Positions 50,125-61,259 of a stretch of 64,000 nucleotides of DNA are shown here, piece after piece. A model generated the notes under the pieces. It made no database searches. It was given only the letters and a program-made list of their open reading frames with translations, and was not told the DNA's origin. A program made the translations under genes and the position numbers. The number at the start of each line of letters is the position of its first letter. The stretch's first letter is position 1. The stretch comes from an uncultured Planctomycetaceae bacterium (lineage in GTDB: Bacteria; Planctomycetota; Planctomycetia; Planctomycetales; Planctomycetaceae): the NCBI GenBank assembly GCA_937916515.1, contig CALFSX010000062.1, forward strand, positions 61,406-125,405, written 5' to 3'.

Positions 50125-50656
50125 GACGCGGCATGCTGCGAGACGTCAAATTCACCGCGGGCAAGACGAATCCGAGAAGGTTTTCCAACGGAAGTCTTGT
50201 GTAAACATCACTTTGCGCCGCGAAAGCGGCTTCTTGCGGCAGTTTTGCACAGATCCGCATGCAGAGCAACATCGAGTGCACCATGGTTCGTCTGTTTTCC
50301 AGTGCGACGGGCGTTTTGGCCGGACTTGCGGCAGCAATCTACGAATGCCCGCTGCTTACGGAATCTGGTTGAATAGCCATTTTGCAGCTCAGCCTCCGCC
50401 AGACACGTCTTAGTCTGAATCGGATAATGCGATGAGTGGCTGGCTTGGGTGGTTTAGCGAGTTGTCGTGGCTATCGTTGCGGCTTTGCGGTTTGTCGCTG
50501 TGTCCTGAGCGGGCAACGCCAACACGCAGCGCACGGCACATGCGAGCTCACTTGTGCTGAGGGTGGCTATGAGAGGGCATTTTAATGCCGCTGTCTTCGT
50601 CAGGAAAGCGGTCGCTCTGTCGATGTCAGCGTGTTTCCAACGCCGCGTTGCTGCGA

Positions 50657-51253
50657 CTAGTTGGGCGTTTTCACAGGTTGATCGGCGGTGCATTCGCTTG
50701 CGGCAAATCGGTGCAGTCCGAAAAGTTCTGCATTCTTCAAACGTGGTGCCGCTGCGTCCTTGTCGGAAATAACTGGAGACGAAACCGGCCAGTCTATTCC
50801 CAGATCGGGGTCATCCCAGCGGACTGCTCGTTCGTATTCCGGGCTGTAAAAGTCGGTGCACTTGTACAGAAAGTCGGCAGTGTCGCTTAGCACACAAAAA
50901 CCATGTCCGAACCCTGGAGGCACGTAAAGTTGGCGCCCGTTCTCAGAGGACAGATTTACGCCAACCCATTCTCCGAAAGTTGTACTGTCGATCTGCAGGT
51001 CAATCGCCACGTCAAAAACTTCACCCGCCAGAACAGTGACCAGTTTTCCTTGAGGATTTCGGATCTGATAGTGTAAGCCTCGCAGCACGCCTTTGACTGA
51101 GTGCGAAAAGTTGTCCTGGACAAATGGCCGTTCAATTCCAGCTTCCAGATATCGGTCCGAATGAAAGGTCTCAGTAAAGTAGCCTCGAGCATCGCCGAAT
51201 CGTCGTGTTTCGATCATGACGACACCTTTAAGTTTAGTTTCGATGATGTTCAT
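50657..51253 (-). CDS. rfbC: dTDP-4-dehydrorhamnose 3,5-epimerase
   Basis: RRFGDARGYFTETFHSDRYLEAG; FVQDNFSHSVKGVLRGLHYQI; GKLVTVLAGEVFDVAIDL; YVPPGFGHGFCVLSDTADFLYKCT. Confidence 0.95.
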   Translation of the reverse strand: MNIIETKLKGVVMIETRRFGDARGYFTETFHSDRYLEAGIERPFVQDNFSHSVKGVLRGLHYQIRNPQGKLVTVLAGEVFDVAIDLQIDSTTFGEWVGVNLSSENGRQLYVPPGFGHGFCVLSDTADFLYKCTDFYSPEYERAVRWDDPDLGIDWPVSSPVISDKDAAAPRLKNAELFGLHRFAASECTADQPVKTPN

Positions 51254-51347
51254 CTGCGATCCATGTTTAGAAAAGTTGCGACAGTGCACGCACGACTGCG
51301 AAAGTTGTCGCCTGCGGGGCGTTTTTCTTGTTTTGTATCTTCGCGAT

Positions 51348-52616
51348 TCAACGGCTCATGCGACCGTGCTGTGTCTTCGCCAGAGCAGCTGCTGATTGGA
51401 CGGATTGGTTTGTGTATTCGATCATCAGGATAGAAACGTCATCGCCCGGGATTCCGTTTGCGGCCCAGTCGTGCACGTTTTTCGCGACCAGTTTGACCAG
51501 CTCGTTGACTCCCAGCGTGCGGCCTTCCTTAAGCCACTTTACAACTCGGTCCAGGCCAGCCTCTTCGCGTTCACTGTTTAAGACTTCGAACAAACCGTCG
51601 CTAAAGAACAGCAATCTGTCGTGTGGTTGCAGCATAAGTTCGTGGTGATCGTAGTCGGCTTCAGGAGCGATTCCGATTGGGAACCCAGACCCTTTCAGTT
51701 GGCGTATACTTCCGTCGGCGGCGATCAAAAGCGGAGGCGGGTGTCCGGCGGTTGAATATTCCAGGCGGCCGGTTTCCGCGTCGAGGACTCCGTACAGCAT
51801 CGAAAAATACTGTGATGTTTCCATATCCATCTGGAATTGACTGTTAAGCCGACTAAGGACTTCCGTCGGCGGCACAATCAAGTGACGCGGGTCTTGCGCG
51901 GAATCTGCCCACAGCAAAGGAGTGTGTCGGTAGCGTGGGTCGATAACGTGCTGAACCGTAACCGCCAGTAGCGCTGACTTGAGGCCATGGCCACAAACAT
52001 CAATGAAGCTAATGCCGAAACGGTTTTCGGCCAGCTTGTAAACATTAAATGCATCACCGCCAAGTTGAATTGACGGTTCAAACGACCATGCAAAGTCGAT
52101 GCCGTCTGAGTCTGGCAGGTGTTGCGGCAACAGAGCTCGCTGGACGTTGGCGGCCGCGTCCAGTTCGCATTGAAGTTTTGCGTGGGCCTGTTCAACGGCT
52201 ACGCGAGATCGACCGATTTCGTCGATTTTTTCCTGTAGCTTGTCTTCCAGTTCAAGGACTCGCGTTCCGGATTTCATTCGGATGCGAAGTTCGGCTGGAT
52301 CGAACGGCTTCGTCACGAAATCGTCGGCCCCGGCGGCCAGGCCACTGATGAAGTGTCCTTTTTCGTGATTCGCGGTCAGCATCACAACATAGGTGTAGTG
52401 ACTGTCCTGCTGTTCGCGAATTCGGCGACAGAGTTCCAGACCGGACACGCCAGGCATCTTCCAGTCGGTAATTACAAATCGCGTGGGGCTTATCAAGAAA
52501 CGTTCCCACTCTACATCTCCGCAACTGGCAACAGTTACGTCTTAGCCTTCGCTTTTAAGAAATGTTCGGATCAATTTCTGAGCTATTGGATCATCTTCAG
52601 CGACCAGGACCCTCAT
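51348..52616 (-). pseudogene. Response regulator receiver + SpoIIE/PP2C-type phosphatase, interrupted by an in-frame TAA at codon 25
   Basis: ATG at 52616 gives MRVLVAEDDPIAQKLIRTFLKSEG*DVTVASCGDVEWERFLISPTRFVITDWKMPG...GADDFVTKPFDPAELR...GGDAFNVYKLAENRFGISFIDVCGHGLKSALLAVTVQ. Confidence 0.85.
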
Positions 52617-53563
52617 TTCAAACGCTCCCTGTTGACATACATAATGCCTGAATTCTGAGTCAATTTCTGCCTCACATACGACGACAGAACTTGTCGCGGT
52701 TTGCTAAGCGACCATCTGCACATGTGTAGTGCGTGTTCCGCATTCTTTAAATCAGTTTGGGAACCCATTGTTGTGATCGTGATTACCAGCGATTTTGTTG
52801 CGTCGCGAAGTATTGCTTTTGCCAGAAACATCCAGTTTCTTAAGTACCGCGGGCCGAGCCTACCAGGTTCTTTATAGAATCGGTACAACCATTCCAGGCC
52901 AATTCCGGCAATCCACGTTGGGGCGCGGCAGATTTCTCCGGTTACAAAATTGAAGGAGCCACCCAATTGTACGCTCACGGGTCACCAAGCTGTTGGTGCC
53001 ATCTGTGAATCCACGCTTCGCCTTTGGGCTGCCCGAATACAACCAGAAGAATATCCGGTTTTGCTGACTTGATGCGTTCGATCATGGCAGCTTCTTCGTC
53101 AGGACCCAGTTCGCCGAATGGTGGAGATTCGACTCCCGCTACTTTTAGCCCCGGATTTCTGTTCTTTAGAATCTCGGCTGCCGACTGAGCAACTCCAGCA
53201 GCGCCTCCCCAAAAGTAAATTGATTGCCCTTTTTCGGCCGCCATTTCGGCAATGGAATAGATCAGGTCAGAACCGGCAACACGTTCCGGGATCGGTTTGT
53301 TCGTAAATCTGGATCGCCAAACGATGGGCATGCCGTCAGCCAGAATAAACGCAGCAGCATTGTTGATTTCAGACATTTCCTTGTGGCTGTCCGTCAGCAT
53401 CAGGTAATGCATGTTGCTTTTATGAAGTATCCGGGCTTGTCTGAATCAGCCTGACGTTCAATCAGCTGCATTGCTTCCGAATACGTAACAGGCGCGAATG
53501 GAACGCCCAGATGTCGACGGGTCTATACGACTTGGCCCCTGCGGATTCGCTGTCAGGTTGCAA
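52613..53563 (-). pseudogene. WecG/TagA/CpsF family glycosyltransferase, disrupted by about three -1 frameshifts
   Basis: Across three frames: YRPVDI / LGVPFAPVTYSEAMQLIERQADSDKPGYFIKA / NMHYLMLTDSHKEMSEINNAAAFILADGMPIVWRSRF...ILLVVFGQPKGEAWIHRWHQQLGDP / VSVQLGGSFNFVTGEICRAPTWIAGIGLEWLYRFYKEPGRLGPRYLRNWMFL. Confidence 0.8.
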
Positions 53564-54271
53564 TCCCGTCGGTAGCGTGCGATTGTGTTTTTGCACGGGT
53601 TGGGTTATCGGTGCGTCGGCTGCAACTGGCATACAGGACTTTCGTTGGTCGGGCGTTTCCAGCGTTTGGTGAACGCTCGAACTTCATTTCAAAGAACAGT
53701 GAGTACGTGGAAACGCTACCGGATATTGGCAATTCCGGATGGCCGGTGCATCGCTGAGTTCTTTATTGACTTGCCTGAAAAACACGGCGTTCTACATAGA
53801 ATTGGTGCAAAATCTGATCGTTAATCCGCAATATTGAGATAGCCGTTTCAGGTCGCGACAGGGCTGGAATACAGCTTGTTTCAGGAGGATGTGCGACGTC
53901 GAACAGCTAACGCACGAGCTACGTTTTCAGTTGTTGTGTCACGTTGCTGTGCTCCTGATGCAGGCCTGTTTTTGTGGGGGCAGCCTGCTTGAAGAAGGAC
54001 TTGGATGGCTGAAGCTGGCAGGCATCGAAACACACGGGCAGCTTGAAAAGATGACACTGTACTTTCAAATCGCAGTTGCAGTGTGAAGGAAAATGCGTTG
54101 GTAATGCTGGTGGATGTGGCAAGTTCTAAAGCGACCACACGATAGGCGATTACGCAGCGGGTTCTGGAATATTCGTTTTTCGTTGTCTTGCCCGCATTTA
54201 GATACGCAAATGAGTGCGAATTTGTCTTTTGGTGTTTGTCCGAATTGACTTGAATTGCTGTAAGGTTCGCC

Positions 54272-54841
54272 ATGAAGGGAATAATCTTCACGGAGTTTTT
54301 TGAACGGGTTGAGAACGTGTTCTCGATCGATGTCGCTGAACAGATGCTGGAGCTTGCCAATCCCGCGTCGGGAGGAATCTATACTTCCGTCGGTAACTAT
54401 GACCATCGGGAACTGTTGCTTTTGGTTGAACAGCTAAGCCTGATCACAGGTGTGCCGGAATGCGATCTGACAATGTCGTTTGGTGAGCATCTGTTTTTCA
54501 GGTTCACGCAAATGTATCCGGGCATGCTTACGGGGAAGACGTCGGTCTTTGCCTTTATCGAGTCGGTTGAGGAAGTTATCCATGTTCACGTTCGAAAGCT
54601 TTATCCTGACGCCGAATTGCCAACGATTGGTACTCAGCGATTGGATGATGGCTCGTTGCACGTCACATATCGCTCCCCTCGTGAATTGGGCGATATTGCT
54701 CATTCAATGATGTCTGGTTGCATTAAGCACTTCGACGAAGCCCTGGCGATTGAGCGAATGGATCTGCAGGATGAATCTGGTCCCTTTGTTCATTTCCGAA
54801 TTTACCCCGTAGATGTCAGGGTAGAAGCATGCTCGAAATAG
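54272..54841 (+). CDS. H-NOX (heme NO/O2-binding) domain protein
   Basis: 189 aa; candidate proximal heme ligand His104 in [17 protein letters not shown]; YxSxR motif YRSPR at residues 133-137. Confidence 0.92.
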   Translation: MKGIIFTEFFERVENVFSIDVAEQMLELANPASGGIYTSVGNYDHRELLLLVEQLSLITGVPECDLTMSFGEHLFFRFTQMYPGMLTGKTSVFAFIESVEEVIHVHVRKLYPDAELPTIGTQRLDDGSLHVTYRSPRELGDIAHSMMSGCIKHFDEALAIERMDLQDESGPFVHFRIYPVDVRVEACSK

Positions 54842-57057
54842 ATAGAGCCTTGCGCCGCGCTGAAAGGGAAAGAGCCGCAAGAAAGACAGCAGAGCAACTG
54901 TTGGAAGAGCGGAGTCTGGACCTGTTTCTGGCCAATGAACGCACCAACGCAGCCCGTGAGCAGCTTGAAGATCGTGTGAATGAGCGAACACGTGAATTGG
55001 CAATTGCGACTGAGCTTCTACGTAAAGCCGCTCAGCGCGCAGAAGCTGCCAATGAAGCCAAGAGCAGCTTTCTTGCAAATATGAGTCATGAAATCCGTAC
55101 ACCGATGAACGGCATCATTGGAATGACGGAATTGGTTCTGGAATCTTCCCTGTCGCCAACTCAGCGAAACTATTTGGGAATCGTCAGAGACTCATCACAT
55201 GCGTTGTTGGGAATTATTAACGACGTATTGGACTTCTCGAAGATTGAAGCCGGCAAACTGGATATATCCCCCGTCGAATTTGATATTCGAAACCAACTTG
55301 CCGCCACAACAAGAACGCTTGCAGTAAAAGCTTACGCAAAAGGTGTTGAGCTTATCTGCAGCGTTGACCCAACGTTGCCGAAGTTGGTGTTTGGTGATGC
55401 TGGGCGGTTTTCACAGATTCTCATCAACCTGCTTGGGAACGCGATTAAGTTTACAGACGAAGGCGAGGTTGTTGTTCGTCTTACATCCCGATCTGCCGCA
55501 GGTGACACGCTGCTGATTAGCCTGTCTGTTACTGATACCGGTATCGGTATTCTACCCGAAAAACAGGCCCTCGTGTTTCAGCCGTTTGACCAGGCTGATG
55601 GTTCCACAACTCGCGTCTACGGTGGATCCGGGCTGGGCCTCGCCATTTCCCGGCAACTGGCAAAAATGATGGGAGGAGAAATTACAGTCTGCAGTGATGG
55701 CGTTTCCGGATCAACGTTCTCGGTCGAATTGCAGATGCAGTACAGTCATAGGCCGCGTGCTGAAACCCCTGCAACGCTGCAGGGGTTTGAAAACATCAAG
55801 CCGTCTCTGATCCTGAACAATCCCAGTCAGGCGTCTGCCATTGAGGAGATGTTGAGCCAATTGGGAATGCCGGTCGTTGCAGCAATCGATTCCCCCAATT
55901 TGTTTGTGGTCGATCAATCGCGACTTGACGATGCTACGATCGTCCAACATCCCGATTTGCCGGTTGTCGTGTTGACATCCGTGACGTCCCACCAGGACCG
56001 TCAAACTGCGTCTGAAGACTCAGACGTCAATGCACGCAGCGGGCGAAGTGTGAGCGTTGCAAAGCCTGTTTTCGAAACTGACTTATTGCAGGCCATCAAA
56101 GTCGCAGTGTTTGGCGATGTCGTTTCCGAAGCTGTTGTGAATGACGGACGTGTCCAAGACGCACTGATTGAAGAGACGGGAATCAAAATTCTGGTCGCCG
56201 AAGACAATCATGTGAATCAACTATTGGCAGAAAAACTTCTTCAGCAGATGGGGCATTCCGTCAAGGTTGTCTCCAACGGTGTTGGAGCAGTTGATGCGTT
56301 TATGTACGGAAAGTTCGACTTGATTCTGATGGACGTGCAGATGCCATTGATGGATGGTATTGAAGCAACCATGAGAATTCGAAGTCATGAACAGGGCTTA
56401 AGTCGAATCCCAATCATCGCCCTGACCGCACATGCGATGGCAGCTGATAAGAAACGTTGTCTTGATGCCGGAATGGACGATTATGTGACGAAGCCGATCG
56501 AACGTTCGGTTCTGGAAACGACAATTGTTAAACATTTGGGCAAGAAACTGTCCATTGGTTCGAAACCCAGAATGTCTGAAGGCATTGCCCCGGCGCTTGA
56601 TGCTGAATTCAAAGATCGTCGAAAGGCGTCCAGCGAAGTTGCAAAGATCAGGAAAGTCATGATGGATGCTCACGAGGAATTGAATAAGAAAATCAGCAAT
56701 GTGCCGGTTTTTGATCATCAGGACTTGCAGGGCCGCATCGGCAACAACATGGAATTGTTGCAACGTGTTGCGGCGATCTTCAGCGAAACCGGAGATCAAT
56801 ACGTCGGAAAAATACAGGCGGCTATTCAGGCGGGAGACGCAGAAGCAGCCAGTGACGCAGCTCATTCACTGAAAGGGGCTTCAGCGAGCCTCGGAGGCAA
56901 GCGGTGTTCTGAAGTTGCCCGGTGTATCGAGACTTCAGGTCGCGAAGGTGACCTGGACAGCGTGGCTGGTTTCATTCAGTCTTTGCAGGATGAAGTCGCA
57001 GCTCTGAAATGTGAACTGTCTGATTTTCTTCGCAATAGTTCGTCTGAAACGGTGTAA
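54829..57057 (+). CDS. Cytoplasmic hybrid histidine kinase: coiled coil - HisKA - HATPase - degenerate REC - REC - HPt
   Basis: [83 protein letters not shown]; no TM segment seen; overlaps H-NOX stop. Confidence 0.92.
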   Translation: MLEIDRALRRAERERAARKTAEQLLEERSLDLFLANERTNAAREQLEDRVNERTRELAIATELLRKAAQRAEAANEAKSSFLANMSHEIRTPMNGIIGMTELVLESSLSPTQRNYLGIVRDSSHALLGIINDVLDFSKIEAGKLDISPVEFDIRNQLAATTRTLAVKAYAKGVELICSVDPTLPKLVFGDAGRFSQILINLLGNAIKFTDEGEVVVRLTSRSAAGDTLLISLSVTDTGIGILPEKQALVFQPFDQADGSTTRVYGGSGLGLAISRQLAKMMGGEITVCSDGVSGSTFSVELQMQYSHRPRAETPATLQGFENIKPSLILNNPSQASAIEEMLSQLGMPVVAAIDSPNLFVVDQSRLDDATIVQHPDLPVVVLTSVTSHQDRQTASEDSDVNARSGRSVSVAKPVFETDLLQAIKVAVFGDVVSEAVVNDGRVQDALIEETGIKILVAEDNHVNQLLAEKLLQQMGHSVKVVSNGVGAVDAFMYGKFDLILMDVQMPLMDGIEATMRIRSHEQGLSRIPIIALTAHAMAADKKRCLDAGMDDYVTKPIERSVLETTIVKHLGKKLSIGSKPRMSEGIAPALDAEFKDRRKASSEVAKIRKVMMDAHEELNKKISNVPVFDHQDLQGRIGNNMELLQRVAAIFSETGDQYVGKIQAAIQAGDAEAASDAAHSLKGASASLGGKRCSEVARCIETSGREGDLDSVAGFIQSLQDEVAALKCELSDFLRNSSSETV

Positions 57058-57058
57058 C

Positions 57059-58036
57059 ATGAACGGCGAAGTGAGAGTTCTCATTGCTGAAGATGATCTG
57101 ATTGCTCAGGCCATGCTTGTGTCTGCGCTGGAATCCTGGGGATACCGGCCAATCCTTGCTACTGACGGCAGGGAGGCTCTGGACATTATGTCGCAGCCTG
57201 ATCCGCCTCAGATGGCGATTCTGGATTGGACGATGCCTTCAATGTCCGGAATTGAAGTTTGTCGCCACATTCGGCAACATAATCCAATTCCCTATACCTT
57301 TATTGTTCTGTTAACACATCGAGATGAACAGACCGATCGACTGACCGGTCTGGAATCCGGCGCCGACGATTTTGTCACAAAGCCATTCGATCCCAGGGAA
57401 CTGCGGTTGCGACTGCGGACGGGGCTTAGAATTCTTCAGTTGCAGCAGCAGCTTGAAGATGCGCGGGATGCGTCTCGCTTGGAAGCGAATTCTGACCAGC
57501 TGACCGGACTCTGGAACAGACGCAGCCTTCATCCTCGTCTTGAGCGAGAGATAGCTCGCTGTCGTGAATCGAGACGATCATTAAGCGTCATCATGCTGGA
57601 CATCGATCATTTCAAATCAATCAACGACGGCGCGGGGCATGCCTATGGTGACAGTGCATTAAAGTTGGTTGCCCAGACAATTAAGCAGGGGGCCCGCGCC
57701 GACGATTTTGTTGGACGTTTTGGCGGGGACGAATTCATTGTTGTTTTGCCCGGGGCCGATGAAGATGTCGCAAAGCGTGCAGCGGAAAGAATAAGACTGG
57801 ATATCTCTTCATCGCAGTTATTGTCGGTTGAGAATCCGTTTTCTATAACCGTCAGTATTGGGGTCGCTGAGGTGACTGGAATTGCTGTTTTGACTCCGGA
57901 AATCGCACTCAGTATGGCGGACCGAGCACTCTATGCCGCGAAAAGAGCTGGACGAAATCGAGTTGTTTGCTTTGACGATTCCATGGAACCAGGGGAATCG
58001 TCGTTGCAACAGGAATCTCACGTTGAGCGACGATAG
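57059..58036 (+). CDS. Response regulator with GGDEF domain (diguanylate cyclase)
   Basis: VRVLIAEDDLIAQ; LDWTMPSMSG; RFGGDEFIVVLPG with RADD upstream at I-site spacing (RxxD, 5 residues before GGDEF). Confidence 0.93.
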   Translation: MNGEVRVLIAEDDLIAQAMLVSALESWGYRPILATDGREALDIMSQPDPPQMAILDWTMPSMSGIEVCRHIRQHNPIPYTFIVLLTHRDEQTDRLTGLESGADDFVTKPFDPRELRLRLRTGLRILQLQQQLEDARDASRLEANSDQLTGLWNRRSLHPRLEREIARCRESRRSLSVIMLDIDHFKSINDGAGHAYGDSALKLVAQTIKQGARADDFVGRFGGDEFIVVLPGADEDVAKRAAERIRLDISSSQLLSVENPFSITVSIGVAEVTGIAVLTPEIALSMADRALYAAKRAGRNRVVCFDDSMEPGESSLQQESHVERR

Positions 58037-58274
58037 CTTAGTGCGCAGAAATGCGGATCCTTTGAATTTGTATGCTGCAGGTTTCTCATTTAGACAGCGG
58101 TCAGTGCACAGAAATTCAATTTCCTTAACTCGCCCTGTCTTCCGTTTTGCTTTGCAACATTAAATAAACACGATGGCGTACTGCCGTGTCTTGTGGCTGC
58201 ATTGCAGGCTTGTCCCAATTGTGGGACGCATCCAACAGGTCAGGCACATCTGCAACAGAAGGTAACCTGCTAAA

Positions 58275-59927
58275 ATGTCCGCACCATTGTTTGTCGTTGG
58301 ACATCGGAAACCTGATACAGATTCCTCTACGTCTGCAGTGGCGTACGCTCGTTTTCTGAATACTTCTGGGCGGTACCAGGAAAATGCCATTCCGGTTGTG
58401 CCCGGTGAACTGACGCCACAGGCCGAATGGGTGTTCAAATATGCAAACGTCGATGTGCCCGAACGTGTTGAAACACTGGCGCCCCGTGTCAGAGACGTCG
58501 CACGGCTTTCGCCCGACTTTCTGAAAAACTCCGACCGACTGCGAGATGCTGTCGATATGTTGATTCGAACCGGGCACAGCATGTTGCCCATCGTTGATGA
58601 GCAACATCGACTTTGCGGAGTCTTCAGCAACCGAGAGGATGCCGGGTGATACCTGCTAAATCTGGATGCTGCTCCAATCGCGGCCAGCCTGTTGACATGG
58701 GACGACCTGATTAAGCTGCCTGGCGGACGATTGGTCGGAACCACCGTTGGTGGTTCTGAGTATGGAAACATTGTGCTGGCTTTAGCTGGCGACGATGACT
58801 GGGGGCGGTCTCTTACGGCTGACGATATCCTGATTGCTGCAAGCCTTGATGTTTTGGACCTTCTGCCGTTAGAACGTCGCCCCAGTCGTATCATTCTGGT
58901 TAACGCGGAATTTGATCCGTACCTGCACACGAATGCGATGGCCAGAAACGTGTCTGTCATCGTTTTCAGTGGTACGGCGACCGACCTGCTGTCTTCGCTA
59001 AACAGGCAGGTGCGTCTGGAGTCCCTGCATTTTCCCCACGGTATCTGTGTCGGCGCAGATGATCTGCTGGAAGATGTTGTTGGACTGATTTCATCGTGTC
59101 GTAGAGCGATTCCCGTTGTTGATGATGAGAATCGGCTGATCGGAGTTGTCGCTCGAAAGGACCTGAAAGCACCTTCTCGTCGAAAGGCGATTTTGATCGA
59201 TCATTTCGAATCAGATCAGGCAGTGCCTGGGATTGAGTCGCTGGATATTGTCGAGATCGTCGATCACCATCGGATCGGCAATATTGAAACGCCGTCGCCA
59301 GTGCGCGTGGATTGTCGACCGATCGGAAGTTCCTGCTCAATAGTCGCCATGAACTATTTCGAAGCAAATCTGGAACCCGATCCTTCAACAGCCATTCTAT
59401 TGCTTGGTGGACTCTGTGCGGACACGCTCGCCCTGCGAGGTCCAACAGCAACACCACTCGATCAAATGATTGCGGGACGACTGGCAGGCATTGCTGGTAT
59501 AGACCTGGAATACTTTGGTAGAGACTTGCTTCGTGCGGGCGATGATCTGATGGCCTCTGCTGCGGCTGATATCTGGAATCGCGACCAGAAGGTCTTTGGT
59601 GTTCGCAACAGAAAATTTGCTGTCGCTCAATTGGAAACCGTCGCGATGGATGCACTTTCCATGGATCAGTTGCAATCTCTTCGAGATGAGCTGCAGCGAG
59701 ACTTTGATCGCAACAACTACCTCACCAGTCTGCTGGTGGTGACCGACGTTGTTAAGGGGGACAGCTGGATCACATGTTTTGAATCGGATGTTGCTGAGGG
59801 GACAACATCGATGGCGTTTGGCGGTGAATGTCCCTGCCCGCATTGGGTGGGAGTCGCAAACGTTGTCTCACGAAAGAAGCAAATCGTCCCTGAATTGATG
59901 AAATTATTCGCAGAATTGCCTCTGTGA
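58275..59927 (+). pseudogene. Mn-dependent inorganic pyrophosphatase (DHH family) with CBS/DRTGG-type regulatory insert, interrupted by in-frame TGA
   Basis: ORFs 58275-58649 and 58692-59927 lie in the same frame separated by TGA at 58647-58649; GHRKPDTDSSTSAVAYA, VDHHRIGN, GLCADTLALRGPTATPLD. Confidence 0.85.
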
Positions 59928-60038
59928 TTGCGATAGTGATTGTCAATATCCAAAAACGAAACCGTCGAGCTGTTTGTAGGTTCGGCGGAACTTGATGTGC
60001 ATCACGATACGGTTTCTGATTGAGAGTATTGAACTAAC

Positions 60039-61022
60039 ATGGCCACTATTGTTGTAACCGGCGGTGCGGGTTTCTTAGGAAGCCACCTGATTGATCGATT
60101 GATTGCTCGTGGTGATGACATCATCTGTGTCGACAACCTGTTTACCGGGCGCAAAGATAACATTCGCCATCTGCTGGGGAACTCTCAGTTCGAATTCATT
60201 CGGCACGACGTCGTTAATCCACTGTTTGTTGAGTGCGACCAAATCTATAACCTTGCATGTCCAGCGTCGCCGGTTTCCTATCAATATAATCCGATCAAGA
60301 CAATCAAAACTTCAAGCGTCGGGACAGTCAATGTTCTGGGGCTAGCCAAACGTTGTAACGCACGAATCCTGCATGCTTCAACTTCTGAAGTCTACGGAGA
60401 CCCGGCGATTCATCCGCAACCGGAATCTTATTGGGGACACGTGAATCCCATTGGCCCACGAAGTTGCTATGACGAAGGCAAGCGAATCGCAGAATCGCTG
60501 TGCATGAACTACCACGTTTCGCATGGTGTTGAAGTTCGATTGATAAGGATCTTTAACACCTATGGGCCGCGGATGGACCCGAATGATGGTCGAGTCGTTT
60601 CCAACTTTATCAATCAGGCCCTGCGTGGGCAGGACATCACCGTTTATGGAGACGGCGGACAAACTCGTTCATTCTGTTACGTGGACGACTTGATTGAAGG
60701 AATGATCAAGTTGATGGATCAGGACGAAACTACCGGACCGATGAACATCGGCAATCCCATTGAAACGTCGATGCGGGAACTGGCCGATACGATTATTCAG
60801 CTAACCGGATCTCAGTCCCGAGTTGTGAACGAACCACTTCCGCAGGATGACCCAACGCAGCGCTGTCCAGACATTACGCTGGCAAAAAAGGTACTGGGAT
60901 GGCAGCCGTCTGTATTGCTTGAACAAGGATTGCAGAACACGATTGACTACTACCGAAGCCTGATGGAAAACAACGATATCTGGACCAACTCATCACACCA
61001 GCACTGTGCTGTCAGCCGTTAG
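60039..61022 (+). CDS. UDP-glucuronate decarboxylase (UDP-xylose synthase)-like extended SDR
   Basis: [101 protein letters not shown]. Confidence 0.93.
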   Translation: MATIVVTGGAGFLGSHLIDRLIARGDDIICVDNLFTGRKDNIRHLLGNSQFEFIRHDVVNPLFVECDQIYNLACPASPVSYQYNPIKTIKTSSVGTVNVLGLAKRCNARILHASTSEVYGDPAIHPQPESYWGHVNPIGPRSCYDEGKRIAESLCMNYHVSHGVEVRLIRIFNTYGPRMDPNDGRVVSNFINQALRGQDITVYGDGGQTRSFCYVDDLIEGMIKLMDQDETTGPMNIGNPIETSMRELADTIIQLTGSQSRVVNEPLPQDDPTQRCPDITLAKKVLGWQPSVLLEQGLQNTIDYYRSLMENNDIWTNSSHQHCAVSR

Positions 61023-61074
61023 AGCGTCTTCATTCCGCTCTGAAATTCAGCAATTTCGATAAGATGCTTCGAAT

Positions 61075-61105
61075 GCTGCCACCATTGAGTGGCAGCTTTT
61101 TTTTT
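61075..61105 (+). terminator. Rho-independent terminator downstream of UDP-xylose synthase gene
   Basis: GCTGCCAC-cattga-GTGGCAGC followed by nine T. Confidence 0.95.
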
Positions 61106-61259
61106 CGAGGCCTCGAGCGACTGCACTGTGATCGTTGCCTGGAAATGGCAAATTGAGGTTGCTTCGCCACTTGGAGTGACTGTCGCTGCAACTATGGTCG
61201 TTTACTGCCAGTCAAACCACAAGCCAGCCTTGTAACCAGCTCAAATAAAGCGACCGCTT

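Noticed and set aside
53585-54086. Small ORFs (79 aa and 65 aa) between the wecG remnant and H-NOX
   Set aside because: No motif, start signal or family resemblance; treated as non-coding upstream region
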